From: Asanoa sp040676615
Lineage (GTDB): Bacteria > Actinomycetota > Actinomycetes > Mycobacteriales > Micromonosporaceae
Direction: 5' to 3'
DNA length: 64,000 bases
Assembly: GCF_040676615.1 (NCBI RefSeq)
Contig: NZ_JBFAPI010000023.1
Span: 1 to 64,000 of the forward strand
This document shows, in pieces, positions 46,754 to 55,715 of this stretch. Below the pieces are notes generated by a model. That model was not told where the DNA came from, ran no database searches, and saw only the letters and a program-made list of their open reading frames with translations. The stretch's first letter is position 1. The number at the start of each line of letters is the position of its first letter. The translations under genes were made by a program, and so were the position numbers.

Positions 46754-48505
46754 ATGCGTATGAAGTTCCGCGGGGCTGGCGTCATCGCCGCCGCGATGGC
46801 GCTTGTCCTCGTCTCCGTTGGCGTCTACTTCGGTTACCGACAGGTAAGTCAGCCCGGTTGCTCGGGTTCGGCGAAGCTGACGGTCTCCGCCGCGTCGGAG
46901 ATAGCGCCGGCGATCAAGACCGCCGCCAAGTCGTGGGTCGACGGCGGTGCACAGGCCGACGGCGTCTGCGTCGCGGTCGACGTGGTCGCGCAGGAGCCGG
47001 TCGACGTCGCGGCGGTGGTCGCCGGCAAGCACGGCGTCGCCCTTCCGGGCGTGGGCCTGGCCAACGGCAACGCCACGATGCCCGACGTCTGGGTGCCCGA
47101 CTCGTCGACCTGGCTGATGCGCTTGCAGAGCGCGGCGTCCGGCTTCGCGCCGACCAACGGCGAGTCGATCGCCCGCAGCCCGGTCGTGATCGCCATGCCC
47201 GAGCCGGTCGCCACCGCCATCGGCTGGCCGCAGAAGAAACTCGGCTGGCAGGACCTGCTCAGCCAGCTGACCACGAGCAACTCGATCAAGCCCGGCATCG
47301 TCGAGCCGACCCGCGACGCCGCCGGCCTGTCCGGCCTGCTCGCTCTCGGCGAACAGGCCGGGAAGCTCGGCGCGCAGGGGCAGGAGGCGCAGACCTCGGT
47401 GCTGCGCGCGCTCGCCTCCGGCAAGTCGGCGCTCCGCGAGGACCTGCTCGCCAAGTTCCCGAACGCGACCGACCCGGCCAGCATCGCGCAGGCGCTCTCC
47501 GCCGCGCCGCTGTCTGAAGAAGACGTCGTGCAATACAACGCGCAGAAGCCGCCGATCCCGCTGGCCGCGCTCTACCTGGAACCGGCTCCGACCTCGCTCG
47601 ACTACCCCTACGCGGTCATGCCGGGCACCGACCCGGTGAAGGCGAAGGCGGCGGAGGGCCTGTTCCGGGTGCTGACCACCAAGGACTTCAAGAACCAACT
47701 CGGTGCCGAGCACCTGCGCGCCGCCGACGGCACCTGGGGCGACGGCTTCGAGGCGCCGGCCGGCGCGCCCAGCCCGGCCGGCACCCCACAGGTGACCTCG
47801 TCCGGCAACTCCGGCGGCACCGCGGCCGGCAGCTCCGACCCGGCCGTCATCGACCGCACGCTGGCCACCTGGACGGCGGTCACGCTGCCTGGCCGGCTGC
47901 TCGCGGTCATCGACATCTCCGGCACGATGGGCGGCAAGGTGCCCAGCGCCGGCAACGCCACCCGGATGCAGCTCACCCAGCAGGCCGCGGCCAAGGGCCT
48001 CGGTCTGTTCAGCGACGACTGGGCGGTCGGGCTCTGGGTGTTCTCCAGCAACCTCGGCGGCGGCAAGGACTACAAGGAACTGGTGCCGATCCAACCGGTC
48101 TCCAGCGGCCGGACGAAGCTGGCCGCCCAACTCGGCGCCGTCAAGCCCAAGAAGGGCGGCGACACCGGTCTCTACGACACGATCCTCGCCGCCTACAAGA
48201 ACGTGCAGACCGACTGGCAGGGCGGCCGGGTCAACTCGATCGTGCTGCTGACCGACGGCATCGGCAACGACGACCCCGACGGCGGCATCAGCCACCCGGC
48301 CCTGCTCAACGAGCTGAAGAAGATCAAGGACGACAAGAGGCCGGTCCAGCTGATCATCATCGGACTCGGCGACGAGGTGAACCGCGGCCCACTCGACCAG
48401 ATCACCAAGGTCACCGGTGGTGGTGTCTTCGTGGCCAAGGACCCGGCGAAGATCTCCGACATCTTCTTGCAGGCGATCTCGCTGCGCCCCAACGTCGGCA
48501 AGTGA
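46754..48505 (+). CDS. Membrane-anchored solute-binding-like/VWA hybrid protein
   Basis: 583 residues. An N-terminal membrane helix (VIAAAMALVLVSVGVYFGYR) is followed by a periplasmic-binding-protein-like domain of about 330 residues (KLTVSAASEIAPAIKTAAKS, PDVWVPDSSTWLMRL, RSPVVIAMPEPVATAIGWPQ) and a C-terminal von Willebrand A domain from about 385 with LLAVIDISGTMGGK as metal-ion site and SIVLLTDGIGNDDPDGG. The two-module plan is known in actinobacteria but its ligand is not. No clear ribosome site; ATG 46754, ATG 46760 and GTG 46736 are candidates. It lies upstream of the sugar transferase gene with a terminator-like hairpin between. Confidence 0.8.
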   Translation: MRMKFRGAGVIAAAMALVLVSVGVYFGYRQVSQPGCSGSAKLTVSAASEIAPAIKTAAKSWVDGGAQADGVCVAVDVVAQEPVDVAAVVAGKHGVALPGVGLANGNATMPDVWVPDSSTWLMRLQSAASGFAPTNGESIARSPVVIAMPEPVATAIGWPQKKLGWQDLLSQLTTSNSIKPGIVEPTRDAAGLSGLLALGEQAGKLGAQGQEAQTSVLRALASGKSALREDLLAKFPNATDPASIAQALSAAPLSEEDVVQYNAQKPPIPLAALYLEPAPTSLDYPYAVMPGTDPVKAKAAEGLFRVLTTKDFKNQLGAEHLRAADGTWGDGFEAPAGAPSPAGTPQVTSSGNSGGTAAGSSDPAVIDRTLATWTAVTLPGRLLAVIDISGTMGGKVPSAGNATRMQLTQQAAAKGLGLFSDDWAVGLWVFSSNLGGGKDYKELVPIQPVSSGRTKLAAQLGAVKPKKGGDTGLYDTILAAYKNVQTDWQGGRVNSIVLLTDGIGNDDPDGGISHPALLNELKKIKDDKRPVQLIIIGLGDEVNRGPLDQITKVTGGGVFVAKDPAKISDIFLQAISLRPNVGK

Positions 48506-48538
48506 AGCCACCCCTGTCGTTTGCCTAGCTAACGGCTT

Positions 48539-48560
48539 GCCGTCAAGCAAGTGACGGTTT
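48539..48560 (+). terminator. Small terminator hairpin with T-run
   Basis: CCGTCA, loop AGCAAG, TGACGG, followed by TTTT. It lies 34 bases after the VWA gene stop. Confidence 0.6.
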
Positions 48561-48653
48561 TCTGTCCCAGCTCCACCGGGTGACGGCGGATGGGCGAAGA
48601 TGTCCAGGCACCGCACTCCGGTGCGTCGACACCCACGAGCTGGGGAGGGCTTT

Positions 48654-50159
48654 GTGACGTCGGCGACGCTGGTAAACCCTGCTGCCGCGCGCCCGGAAAC
48701 CGGGCGCGACTCTGTCAACGCCGCGTTGGTACGCGCCCGCCAACGCACCTATGTGCGCGCTGTCTTCCTGGTCGACGTCGCGATGGTCACGCTCGCGGTG
48801 CTCGGCGGATACGCCGTGCGGTTCGGCGGGCTCTCCGAGCGGTTCGGCGGTGGGGCGCCGCGCGACTCGACGCCGTACGCCCTGATCATGGTCGGTCTCG
48901 GTCTGGTCTGGCTCCTGTCGCTCAAGCTGATGCGCAGCTACGACATCGGCCTGATGGGCTACGGCGTCGACGAATACCGGCGGGTGTCGGCCGCGACGGT
49001 CCGGCTGGCCGGCGCGATCGCGATCGTCGGCTACGTCGTCGACCTCGGCGTCGCCCGCTGGTTCCTGGTGTTGAGCTTCGCGCTCGGCCTGGTCGGCCTC
49101 GTGGGCGGCCGCTACGCCGCCCGCAAGTGGTTGCACCACGCCCGCAAGCGCGACGGCTCCTGGTCGCGCCAGGTGCTGGTCGTCGGCGACGCCGTGCACA
49201 TCAACGAACTCGTCGCCACGCTGCGCCGCGAGCCCTACGCCGGCTACCACGTGGTCGGCGCGTGCATCCCCGACGCGCTGATCGCGCCGGTGCCGCAGCG
49301 CCTCGGCGACGTGCCGGTGGTGGGCTCGTTCCGCACCGTCCTGGAAGCGGTCGAGTCGACCGGCGTCGACACGGTCGCGGTCACCACGTCCGGCGAGTTG
49401 ACCGCGATCCGGCTGCGCCGGCTCGGCTGGCAGCTCGAGGGCACCGGCGTCGACATGGTGCTGGCGCCGGCGCTGACCGATGTGGCCGGCCCCCGCATCC
49501 ACACCCGACCGGTCGCCGGGCTGCCGCTGATCCACGTCGAGGCACCCGAGTTCCGCGGCGGACGCAAGCTGGTCAAGGGATTCTTCGACCGGGCCGCGGC
49601 ACTGTGCGCGCTCACCCTGGCATCCCCGCTGCTGATCGCGATCGCCATCGCCATCAAGCTCGACGGCGGTGGCCCGGTGTTCTTCCGGCAGACCCGGGTG
49701 GGCATGTCCGGCAAGGAGTTCGGCGTCTTCAAGTTCCGCACCATGGTGGTCAACGCCGAAGAGGTGCTGGCGCAGCTCAAGGCGCGCAACGAGACCGACG
49801 GGCTGATGTTCAAGATGCGCGACGACCCGCGGGTCACCCGGGTCGGCCGGTTCCTGCGCCGCTACTCGCTCGACGAGTTGCCGCAACTGGTCAACGTGCT
49901 GCTCGGCCAGATGAGCCTGGTCGGCCCGCGCCCACCGCTGCCCCGCGAGGTGGCCCGCTACGACGGCGACGTGGCCCGCCGGCTGCTGGTCAAGCCCGGC
50001 ATCACCGGGCTCTGGCAGGTCAGCGGCCGCTCCGACCTGAGCTGGGAAGACGGCATCCGGCTCGACCTCTACTACGTGGAGAACTGGAGCCTGACCGCCG
50101 ACCTGGCGATTCTGTGGAAGACGGTCGGCGCGGTGGTCGCCAGCCGCGGCGCCTACTGA
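48654..50159 (+). CDS. Polyprenyl glycosylphosphotransferase (exopolysaccharide priming enzyme)
   Basis: 501 residues. Four membrane helices in the first 190 residues, a Rossmann-like CoA-binding-type domain (RQVLVVGDAVHINELVATLR), one further membrane helix and a C-terminal bacterial sugar transferase domain (KGFFDRAAALCALTLASPLL, FFRQTRVGMSGKEFGVFKFR, SLDELPQLVNVLLGQMSLVG, PGITGLWQVSGRSDLSWEDG). It transfers a sugar-1-phosphate to undecaprenyl phosphate, the first step of exopolysaccharide or capsule synthesis. GTG 48654 follows GGGGAGGG. No other glycosyltransferase genes are next to it, so it is an isolated priming enzyme. Confidence 0.93.
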   Translation: MTSATLVNPAAARPETGRDSVNAALVRARQRTYVRAVFLVDVAMVTLAVLGGYAVRFGGLSERFGGGAPRDSTPYALIMVGLGLVWLLSLKLMRSYDIGLMGYGVDEYRRVSAATVRLAGAIAIVGYVVDLGVARWFLVLSFALGLVGLVGGRYAARKWLHHARKRDGSWSRQVLVVGDAVHINELVATLRREPYAGYHVVGACIPDALIAPVPQRLGDVPVVGSFRTVLEAVESTGVDTVAVTTSGELTAIRLRRLGWQLEGTGVDMVLAPALTDVAGPRIHTRPVAGLPLIHVEAPEFRGGRKLVKGFFDRAAALCALTLASPLLIAIAIAIKLDGGGPVFFRQTRVGMSGKEFGVFKFRTMVVNAEEVLAQLKARNETDGLMFKMRDDPRVTRVGRFLRRYSLDELPQLVNVLLGQMSLVGPRPPLPREVARYDGDVARRLLVKPGITGLWQVSGRSDLSWEDGIRLDLYYVENWSLTADLAILWKTVGAVVASRGAY

Positions 50160-51292
50160 CTCTTGGGTCCGTTCCAGTCCAGGCACACCACGACCGCGTC
50201 GTCGACCAGGTCGGCCGAGACGTGCGCGCGCAGCTCACCGAGCAGCGCGCGCACCGCGTCCAGCGGCGACTGCCGCCGGCTGTGCCGCACGAAGCGGGTC
50301 AACGCGGTGTCGCCGTACCGCCCGCCGGTCTGGTTGGCCGCGTCGTAGACGCCGTCGCTGATCACGAACAGCCGGTCACCCACCTCCAGATCGAAGGTCT
50401 GCGGCCGGTAGATGGTGCCGTCGAACATGCCCAGCGGCAGCTGCGCCTCGAGCTCCACATCGGACGCCTCCTCGCCGCGCAGCAACAGCAACCGCGGTGA
50501 GCCGGCGTCGACGGCGGTGACCACGCCACTGTCCAGGTCCACCGAGAGCAGTAGGGCGGCCAGGTGCTGCTCGCCCCGGTAATGCGCGAAGATCGCCTGG
50601 TCGGCCAGCGCCGCCTGGTCGGCCAGTTCGAGCCCGCCACGGCGGGCGTTGCGCAGGGCGTGCGTGGCCAGGCTGGTCAACATCGCCGCGGCGACGCCCT
50701 CGCCGGAGCCGTTCACGGCCGACATCCAGAGCCGGTGCCCGTCGTCGGCCCAGTCGAAGCTGTCACCGCGCACGGCGTACGCCGGTTCGAGCTGACCGGC
50801 CAGCGAGAACGACGGTCGGCTCCGGCTCCGCCCGGGCAGCAGCTCCCACTGCATCTCGGCGGCCAGCGTCAACCGCCGGGCCCGCGCCGCGACCAGATAG
50901 GCGTCGGTGCTGCCACGCACCGCGGCCACCTCGTGCGCGAGCGAAGCCGCCAGCCGGGCCAGCTCGCCGTGCGCCGCCTCGTCGTCGCCCGGCACCGAGG
51001 CCAGCCGGAGCACGCCGATCCGGTCACCGCGCATGGTGACCGGGAGGAACAGGACGTCGTCGTCGAAAACCTCGGACTGGTGGTCGAAGCTCCGCCAGGC
51101 CGGGTGCCCGGGATGCGTCAGCGCCTCGCCGCCACCCAGCGGCAGCAACGCGGAGAGCCGGTAGTCGACCAGGAACAACTCCACGTCAGTGACCCCGTAG
51201 TGCTTCTCGACCTCCTCGCTGAGCCGCTGCACGAGCGCGTCGGCCTCCGCATGCGCCAGCGCGCGTTCGACATCGACTAACCGTTCGTTCAT
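50153..51292 (-). CDS. GAF/PP2C (SpoIIE-type) phosphatase-like protein with altered metal site
   Basis: 379 residues: a GAF-like sensory domain (about 20-150; FLVDYRLSALLPLGGGEALT, DVLFLPVTMRGDRIGVLRLA) followed by a SpoIIE-type PPM domain (about 165-375). Family blocks are AMQWELLPGR-like AEMQWELLPG, YAVRGDSFDWADDGHRLWMS, AVNGSGEGVAAAMLTSLATH and DRLFVISDGVYDAANQ, ending DDAVVVCLDW. The third block normally contains Asp in GDVMGHG; here Asn stands there. It might have low or altered activity, or act as a regulator of an anti-sigma/anti-anti-sigma pair. ATG 51292 follows GAGGGG. Divergent from a MarR gene. Confidence 0.87.
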   Translation of the reverse strand: MNERLVDVERALAHAEADALVQRLSEEVEKHYGVTDVELFLVDYRLSALLPLGGGEALTHPGHPAWRSFDHQSEVFDDDVLFLPVTMRGDRIGVLRLASVPGDDEAAHGELARLAASLAHEVAAVRGSTDAYLVAARARRLTLAAEMQWELLPGRSRSRPSFSLAGQLEPAYAVRGDSFDWADDGHRLWMSAVNGSGEGVAAAMLTSLATHALRNARRGGLELADQAALADQAIFAHYRGEQHLAALLLSVDLDSGVVTAVDAGSPRLLLLRGEEASDVELEAQLPLGMFDGTIYRPQTFDLEVGDRLFVISDGVYDAANQTGGRYGDTALTRFVRHSRRQSPLDAVRALLGELRAHVSADLVDDAVVVCLDWNGPKSQ

Positions 51293-51348
51293 CAGTGGTC
51301 CCCTCGCCGAGGTGGCGACCAACGCCGCCGAGGTAGGGTTTTCCCACC

Positions 51349-51819
51349 ATGGCCGATCACCATGCGTCCAACGACGTCGCCGCCCAGGCCGCTGCACTCG
51401 ACAGCGCGGCCGAGGCGTTGCTGTCCGTGTGGGACGCGGCACGCGAAGGTGCCGCCGATCGTGTCTCGGGGTCACAGTTGCGGGCGATGCTGGTGGTCGA
51501 GGAGTTCGACGGCCTCAACCTCCGTGGTCTGGCCAGCAGCCTGGGCATGATCCTCTCGTCGGCCAGCCGCCTCTGCGACCGGCTCGTCGCGGCCGGGATG
51601 ATCGAGCGCTTCCCCGGCCGCACCGACCGGCGCGAGATCTCGCTGCACCTCACCCAGACCGGCCTGCGGCTGCTGGAGGAACTGAGCAACGAGCGTCAGC
51701 GACGGCTGCGCGAGGTGCTGGAGCAGATGAGCCCGGCCGCCCGGCAGGGCCTGCTGCGCGGGCTCAGCGAGTTCGGCGACGCCATGGGCAAGCCCGACTC
51801 CGACGCGCTCACGGCCTGA
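51349..51819 (+). CDS. MarR family transcriptional regulator
   Basis: 156 residues. The winged helix is FDGLNLRGLASSLGMILSSA with SRLCDRLVAAGMIERFPGR as recognition helix and wing, and LTQTGLRLLEELSNERQRRL as the following dimer helix. It regulates either itself, the divergent phosphatase gene (56 bases away) or both; a ligand is not known. It overlaps the convergent ROK gene by 11 bases at the end. Confidence 0.9.
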   Translation: MADHHASNDVAAQAAALDSAAEALLSVWDAAREGAADRVSGSQLRAMLVVEEFDGLNLRGLASSLGMILSSASRLCDRLVAAGMIERFPGRTDRREISLHLTQTGLRLLEELSNERQRRLREVLEQMSPAARQGLLRGLSEFGDAMGKPDSDALTA

Positions 51820-52981
51820 CCCACTCCGCCGGCTCGGCCAGGATGTCGCGGATCACCGCGCCGGCCGCACCGACCGAGGCCGCCGCCGGCCCCAGCGCCG
51901 ACGCCCGCACCGTCATCGGCGACCACGCCGAGGTCAGCACCCGCCGGGCCAGTTCCGCCTCGACCGCCGGCGCCAGCCACGGCGCCAGCGGCCCGAAGAT
52001 GCCGCCGAGCACCACGGTGTCGACGTCGATCATGTTGACCACGCCGGCCAGTGCGACACCCAGCGAGGTGCCCGCGGCCGGCAGCCGGCCCGCGGCCAGC
52101 GCGGCGTCGTCGCGCAGCCGCGCCAGGCCGGTCTCGCCCGCCGGCAGGTCGCGCAGCAGCGCCTCCTGGCCCGCGTACTGCTCCAGGCAGCCGAGCGCGC
52201 CACACCGGCAGGGCGGGCCGTCGGGGCGGACGCAGACGTGGCCGAGTTCGCCGCTCCAGCCCCGGGCGCCGCGGAACAAGGCGCGGTGCAGCACGATGCC
52301 GGCGCCGATGCCGATCTCGCCGGAGACGTAAACGAAGCTGTCCAGCCCGTCGCCGTCGGCGTCCAACTCGGCGAGGGCGGCCAGGTTGGCCTCGTTGTCG
52401 ATGGTCAGCGGCAGGTCGCCGAGCGGGCCGCCGGCAAGTGCGACCGCCGCGTCGACGTCGTGCCAGGCCAGGTTGGGTGCCCGGTGCACCAGACCGGCGC
52501 CGGAGACCAGGCCCGGGACGGCCAGGGCGGCGCCGGCGACCACCCGCCCGGCCGCGGCCGCCTCCGCTCGTAGCCGCGCGCCGAGGCCGGCGACGGCGTC
52601 GAGGACGGCCGCCGGGCCGAGCAGCCGCTGGTCGCCGTGCAGCACCAGGCGGTGCCGGACCGTGCCGGACAGGTCGACGACACAGCCGGCCAGGTAGTCG
52701 ACGTTGATCTCCAGGCCGAGCCCGGCCGGGCCGTACCCGTTGAGGACGAGCCCGACCGCCGGCCGCCCGGCGCCGGTCCGCGGCGCCGGACCGACCTCGC
52801 TGATCAGGCCGCCGGCGGCGAGGTCGTCGACGAGCGCGGAGACGGTGGCCCGGGTCAAGCCGGTGCTGGCGGCCAGGTCGGCGCGGGACGGCGGGCGCGG
52901 CGCGGCGGCCACCTGGCGCAGCACCAGGGCCAGGTTGTGGGCACGCACACTGGCCTGCCGCACCGGATATCCGCTCTCCAC
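51809..52981 (-). CDS. xylR: ROK family repressor, likely regulator of the xylose operon
   Basis: 390 residues. A winged helix at about 15-75 (HNLALVLRQVAAAPRPPSRA, DLAASTGLTRATVSALVDDL) precedes a ROK sugar-kinase-like domain with SGEIGIGAGIVLHRALFRGA, ELGHVCVRPDGPPCRCGALG and the zinc motif CRCGALGCLEQYAG. Divergent from xylA. In XylR-type ROK repressors xylose releases the protein from DNA. GTG 52981 lies at the edge of the shared promoter region; no ribosome site is obvious. Symbol by context. Confidence 0.87.
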   Translation of the reverse strand: MESGYPVRQASVRAHNLALVLRQVAAAPRPPSRADLAASTGLTRATVSALVDDLAAGGLISEVGPAPRTGAGRPAVGLVLNGYGPAGLGLEINVDYLAGCVVDLSGTVRHRLVLHGDQRLLGPAAVLDAVAGLGARLRAEAAAAGRVVAGAALAVPGLVSGAGLVHRAPNLAWHDVDAAVALAGGPLGDLPLTIDNEANLAALAELDADGDGLDSFVYVSGEIGIGAGIVLHRALFRGARGWSGELGHVCVRPDGPPCRCGALGCLEQYAGQEALLRDLPAGETGLARLRDDAALAAGRLPAAGTSLGVALAGVVNMIDVDTVVLGGIFGPLAPWLAPAVEAELARRVLTSAWSPMTVRASALGPAAASVGAAGAVIRDILAEPAEWVRP

Positions 52982-53004
52982 GCCTTGACACTGCCATGGC
53001 GGAG

Positions 53005-53046
53005 TCAAATAATTCAACCGCTAAACAAATTAACGAGTTCGAAACC
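53005..53046 (+). promoter_or_regulatory. AT-rich divergent promoter with probable XylR operator
   Basis: A notable AT island between the ROK gene and xylA. CTAAACAAATTAACGAG (53021-53037) resembles the TTAGTTTGTTTG-type half-sites of XylR operators when read on the minus strand (TTAATTTGTTTAG). Exact operator limits are not clear. Confidence 0.5.
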
Positions 53047-53069
53047 AGACTTCTTCGGAGGAGGCCCCG

Positions 53070-54260
53070 ATGGCAGCCGATCCCACCCGTGCCGACAAGT
53101 TCTCGTTCGGCCTGTGGACCGTGGGCTGGCCGGCCCGCGACCCGTTCGGCGACGCCACCCGGGCGCCGCTCGACCCGGTGGAGTCGGTGCACCGGCTCTC
53201 CGACCTGGGCGCCTACGGCGTGACGTTCCACGACGACGACGTCATCCCGTTCGGCGCCGACGACGCGAGCCGCAACGAGCACATCTCCCGGTTCCGCAAG
53301 GCGCTCGACGAGACCGGCATCGTGGTGCCGATGGTGACCACCAACCTGTTCACCCACCCGGTGTTCAAGGACGGCGGCTTCACCAGCAACGACCGCTCGA
53401 TCCGCCGGTTCGCGCTGCGCAAGGTGATGCGCAACATGGAGCTGGCCGCCGAGCTGGGCGCGCAGACCTACGTGATGTGGGGCGGCCGCGAGGGCTCCGA
53501 ATACGACTCGGCCAAAGACGTGCAGGCGGCCCTCGACCGCTACCGGGAGAGCGTCGACTTCCTGGCGCAATACTCGATCGACCGCGGCTTCGGCCTGCGC
53601 TTCGCGCTGGAGCCCAAGCCCAACGAGCCGCGCGGCGACATCCTGCTGCCGACGGTCGGCCACGCGCTGGCGTTCATCGGGAGCCTGGAGCACGGCGACC
53701 TGGTCGGCCTCAACCCCGAGGTCGGGCACGAGCAGATGGCCGGGCTCAACTACGCGCACGGCATCGCACAGGCGCTGTGGCACGGCAAGCTCTTCCACCT
53801 CGACCTCAACGGCCAGCGCGGCATCAAGTACGACCAGGACCTGGTCTTCGGCCACGGTGACCTGGCCAACGCGTTCGCCCTCGTCGACCTGATCGAGCAC
53901 GGCGCGCCCGGCGGCGGCCCGGCCTACGACGGCCCGCGGCACTTCGACTACAAGCCGTCGCGCACCGAGGACGTCGACGGCGTGTGGGCCTCGGCGGCCG
54001 CCAACATGCGGATGTACCTGCTGCTCAAGGAGCGGGCGCAGGCGTTCCGGGCCGACCCCGAGGTGCAGGAGGCGTTCGCCGTGAGCAAGGTCGGCGAGCT
54101 GAGCGAGCCGACCCTGTCCACCGGCGAGAGCTACACCGACCTGCTCAACGACCGGTCCGCCTACGAGGAGTTCGACGCCGACACGGTCGCCGAGCGCGGC
54201 TTCGGCTTCGTCCGCCTCAACCAGTTGGCGCTCGAGCACCTGCTCGGCGCCCGGGGCTAA
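53070..54260 (+). CDS. xylA: Xylose isomerase
   Basis: 396 residues, the class I size of actinobacterial enzymes that convert D-xylose to D-xylulose (and glucose to fructose). Active-site pieces: YGVTFHDDDVIPF with the catalytic His and Asp, GGREGSEYDSAKD, FALEPKPNEPRGD with metal-binding Glu and the essential Lys, GLNPEVGHEQMAG, and LFHLDLNGQRGIKYDQDLVF with the second metal site. ATG 53070 follows CGGAGGAGG. Eight bases separate it from xylB. Confidence 0.98.
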   Translation: MAADPTRADKFSFGLWTVGWPARDPFGDATRAPLDPVESVHRLSDLGAYGVTFHDDDVIPFGADDASRNEHISRFRKALDETGIVVPMVTTNLFTHPVFKDGGFTSNDRSIRRFALRKVMRNMELAAELGAQTYVMWGGREGSEYDSAKDVQAALDRYRESVDFLAQYSIDRGFGLRFALEPKPNEPRGDILLPTVGHALAFIGSLEHGDLVGLNPEVGHEQMAGLNYAHGIAQALWHGKLFHLDLNGQRGIKYDQDLVFGHGDLANAFALVDLIEHGAPGGGPAYDGPRHFDYKPSRTEDVDGVWASAAANMRMYLLLKERAQAFRADPEVQEAFAVSKVGELSEPTLSTGESYTDLLNDRSAYEEFDADTVAERGFGFVRLNQLALEHLLGARG

Positions 54261-54267
54261 GGAGTAG

Positions 54268-55674
54268 ATGACCATGCCGTTGGTCGCCGGCGTCGACTCG
54301 TCCACGCAGTCGTGCAAGGTGGTGGTCCGCGACGCCGAGACCGGCGCGCTGGTCCGCGAGGGGCGCGCCACGCATCCGGAGGGCACCGAGGTGCATCCGG
54401 ACGCCTGGTGGCGCGCCCTGAGCGAGGCCACGCACCAGGCCGGCGGCCTCGACGACGTGGCCGCGGTCGCCGTCGGCGGCCAGCAGCACGGCATGGTCTG
54501 TCTCGATGAGTCGGGCGAGGTCGTCCGCCCGGCTCTGCTCTGGAACGACACCCGCTCGGCCCAGGCCGCCTCCGACCTGACCGCCGAGCTGGGCGGCCCG
54601 AAGGCCTGGGCCGACGCCGTCGGCTCGGTGCCGGTGGCCAGCTTCACCGTCACCAAGCTGCGTTGGCTGGCCGAGCACGAGCCCGACAACGCCGCCCGCA
54701 CCGCCGCGGTCTGCCTGCCGCACGACTGGCTGACCTGGCGGCTCGGCGGCACCGGCGACCTGGCCGACCTGCGCACCGACCGCGGTGACGCGAGCGGCAC
54801 CGGTTACTGGTCACCGGCCACCGGCGTCTACCGGCCCGACCTGCTGTCGCTCGCGTTCGGTCGCGAGCCGCACCTGCCCACCGTGCTGGCACCCACCGGC
54901 CTCGCCGGCCGGTTGCCCGGGGGCGCCGCGCTCGGCCCGGGCACCGGCGACAACGCGGCGGCCGCGCTGGGCGTCGGCGCCCAGCCCGGCGACGTGGTCG
55001 TCTCGATCGGCACGTCCGGCACCGTGTTCAGCGTGGCCGACCTGCCGGCCGCCGACCCCAGCGGCATCGTCGCGGGCTTCGCCGACGCCACCGGCCGGTT
55101 CCTGCCGCTGGTCTGCACGCTCAACGCCGCCCGGGTGCTCGACGCGGCGGCGGCGCTGCTCGGCGTCTCGCACAGCCGGCTCGCCGAGCTCGCGGCCGAG
55201 GCGCCGTCCGGCTCCGACGGCCTGGTGATGGTCCCCTACCTGGAGGGGGAGCGGACCCCCAACCGGCCACTGTCGACCGGTGCGGTGCACGGCCTGACGC
55301 TGCGCAACTCGACGCCGGCCCACTTCGCCCGGGCCGCGGTCGAGGGCATGCTCTGCGCGCTGGCCGACGGCCTGGACGCGCTGATCGCCGAGGGCGCCGC
55401 GGTCAACCGGGTGATCCTGATCGGCGGCGGTGCGCGCAGCGAGGCGGTCCGGCGGATCGCGCCGGAGATCTTCGGCTGCGGCGTCGTGGTGCCCGAGCCC
55501 GGCGAATACGTCGCCGACGGCGCGGCCCGCCAGGCCGCCTGGGTGGTCTCCGACCAGCCCGCGCCGCCCGCATGGGCGACCGGCCGGGTCGAGCACTACG
55601 ACGCCCGCCCGGTGCCGGCGATCCGCGACCAATACGCCTCCGTCCGCGAACTCGTCCACGACCGACCGGCGTGA
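54268..55674 (+). CDS. xylB: Xylulokinase
   Basis: 468 residues, FGGY carbohydrate kinase. LVAGVDSSTQSCKVVVRDAE is the phosphate-1 region, VGGQQHGMVCLDESGEVVRP and LLWNDTRSAQAA follow, DASGTGYWSPATGVY carries the catalytic Asp, and VILIGGGARSEAVRRIAPEI is the adenosine motif. It phosphorylates D-xylulose for the pentose phosphate pathway. ATG 54268 and ATG 54274 are both possible; GGAG lies before the first. Co-transcribed with xylA. Confidence 0.97.
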   Translation: MTMPLVAGVDSSTQSCKVVVRDAETGALVREGRATHPEGTEVHPDAWWRALSEATHQAGGLDDVAAVAVGGQQHGMVCLDESGEVVRPALLWNDTRSAQAASDLTAELGGPKAWADAVGSVPVASFTVTKLRWLAEHEPDNAARTAAVCLPHDWLTWRLGGTGDLADLRTDRGDASGTGYWSPATGVYRPDLLSLAFGREPHLPTVLAPTGLAGRLPGGAALGPGTGDNAAAALGVGAQPGDVVVSIGTSGTVFSVADLPAADPSGIVAGFADATGRFLPLVCTLNAARVLDAAAALLGVSHSRLAELAAEAPSGSDGLVMVPYLEGERTPNRPLSTGAVHGLTLRNSTPAHFARAAVEGMLCALADGLDALIAEGAAVNRVILIGGGARSEAVRRIAPEIFGCGVVVPEPGEYVADGAARQAAWVVSDQPAPPAWATGRVEHYDARPVPAIRDQYASVRELVHDRPA

Positions 55675-55715
55675 AACTCGTCTGACTGGCCCGGCCGCGT
55701 TACCGTCGGACAGCG

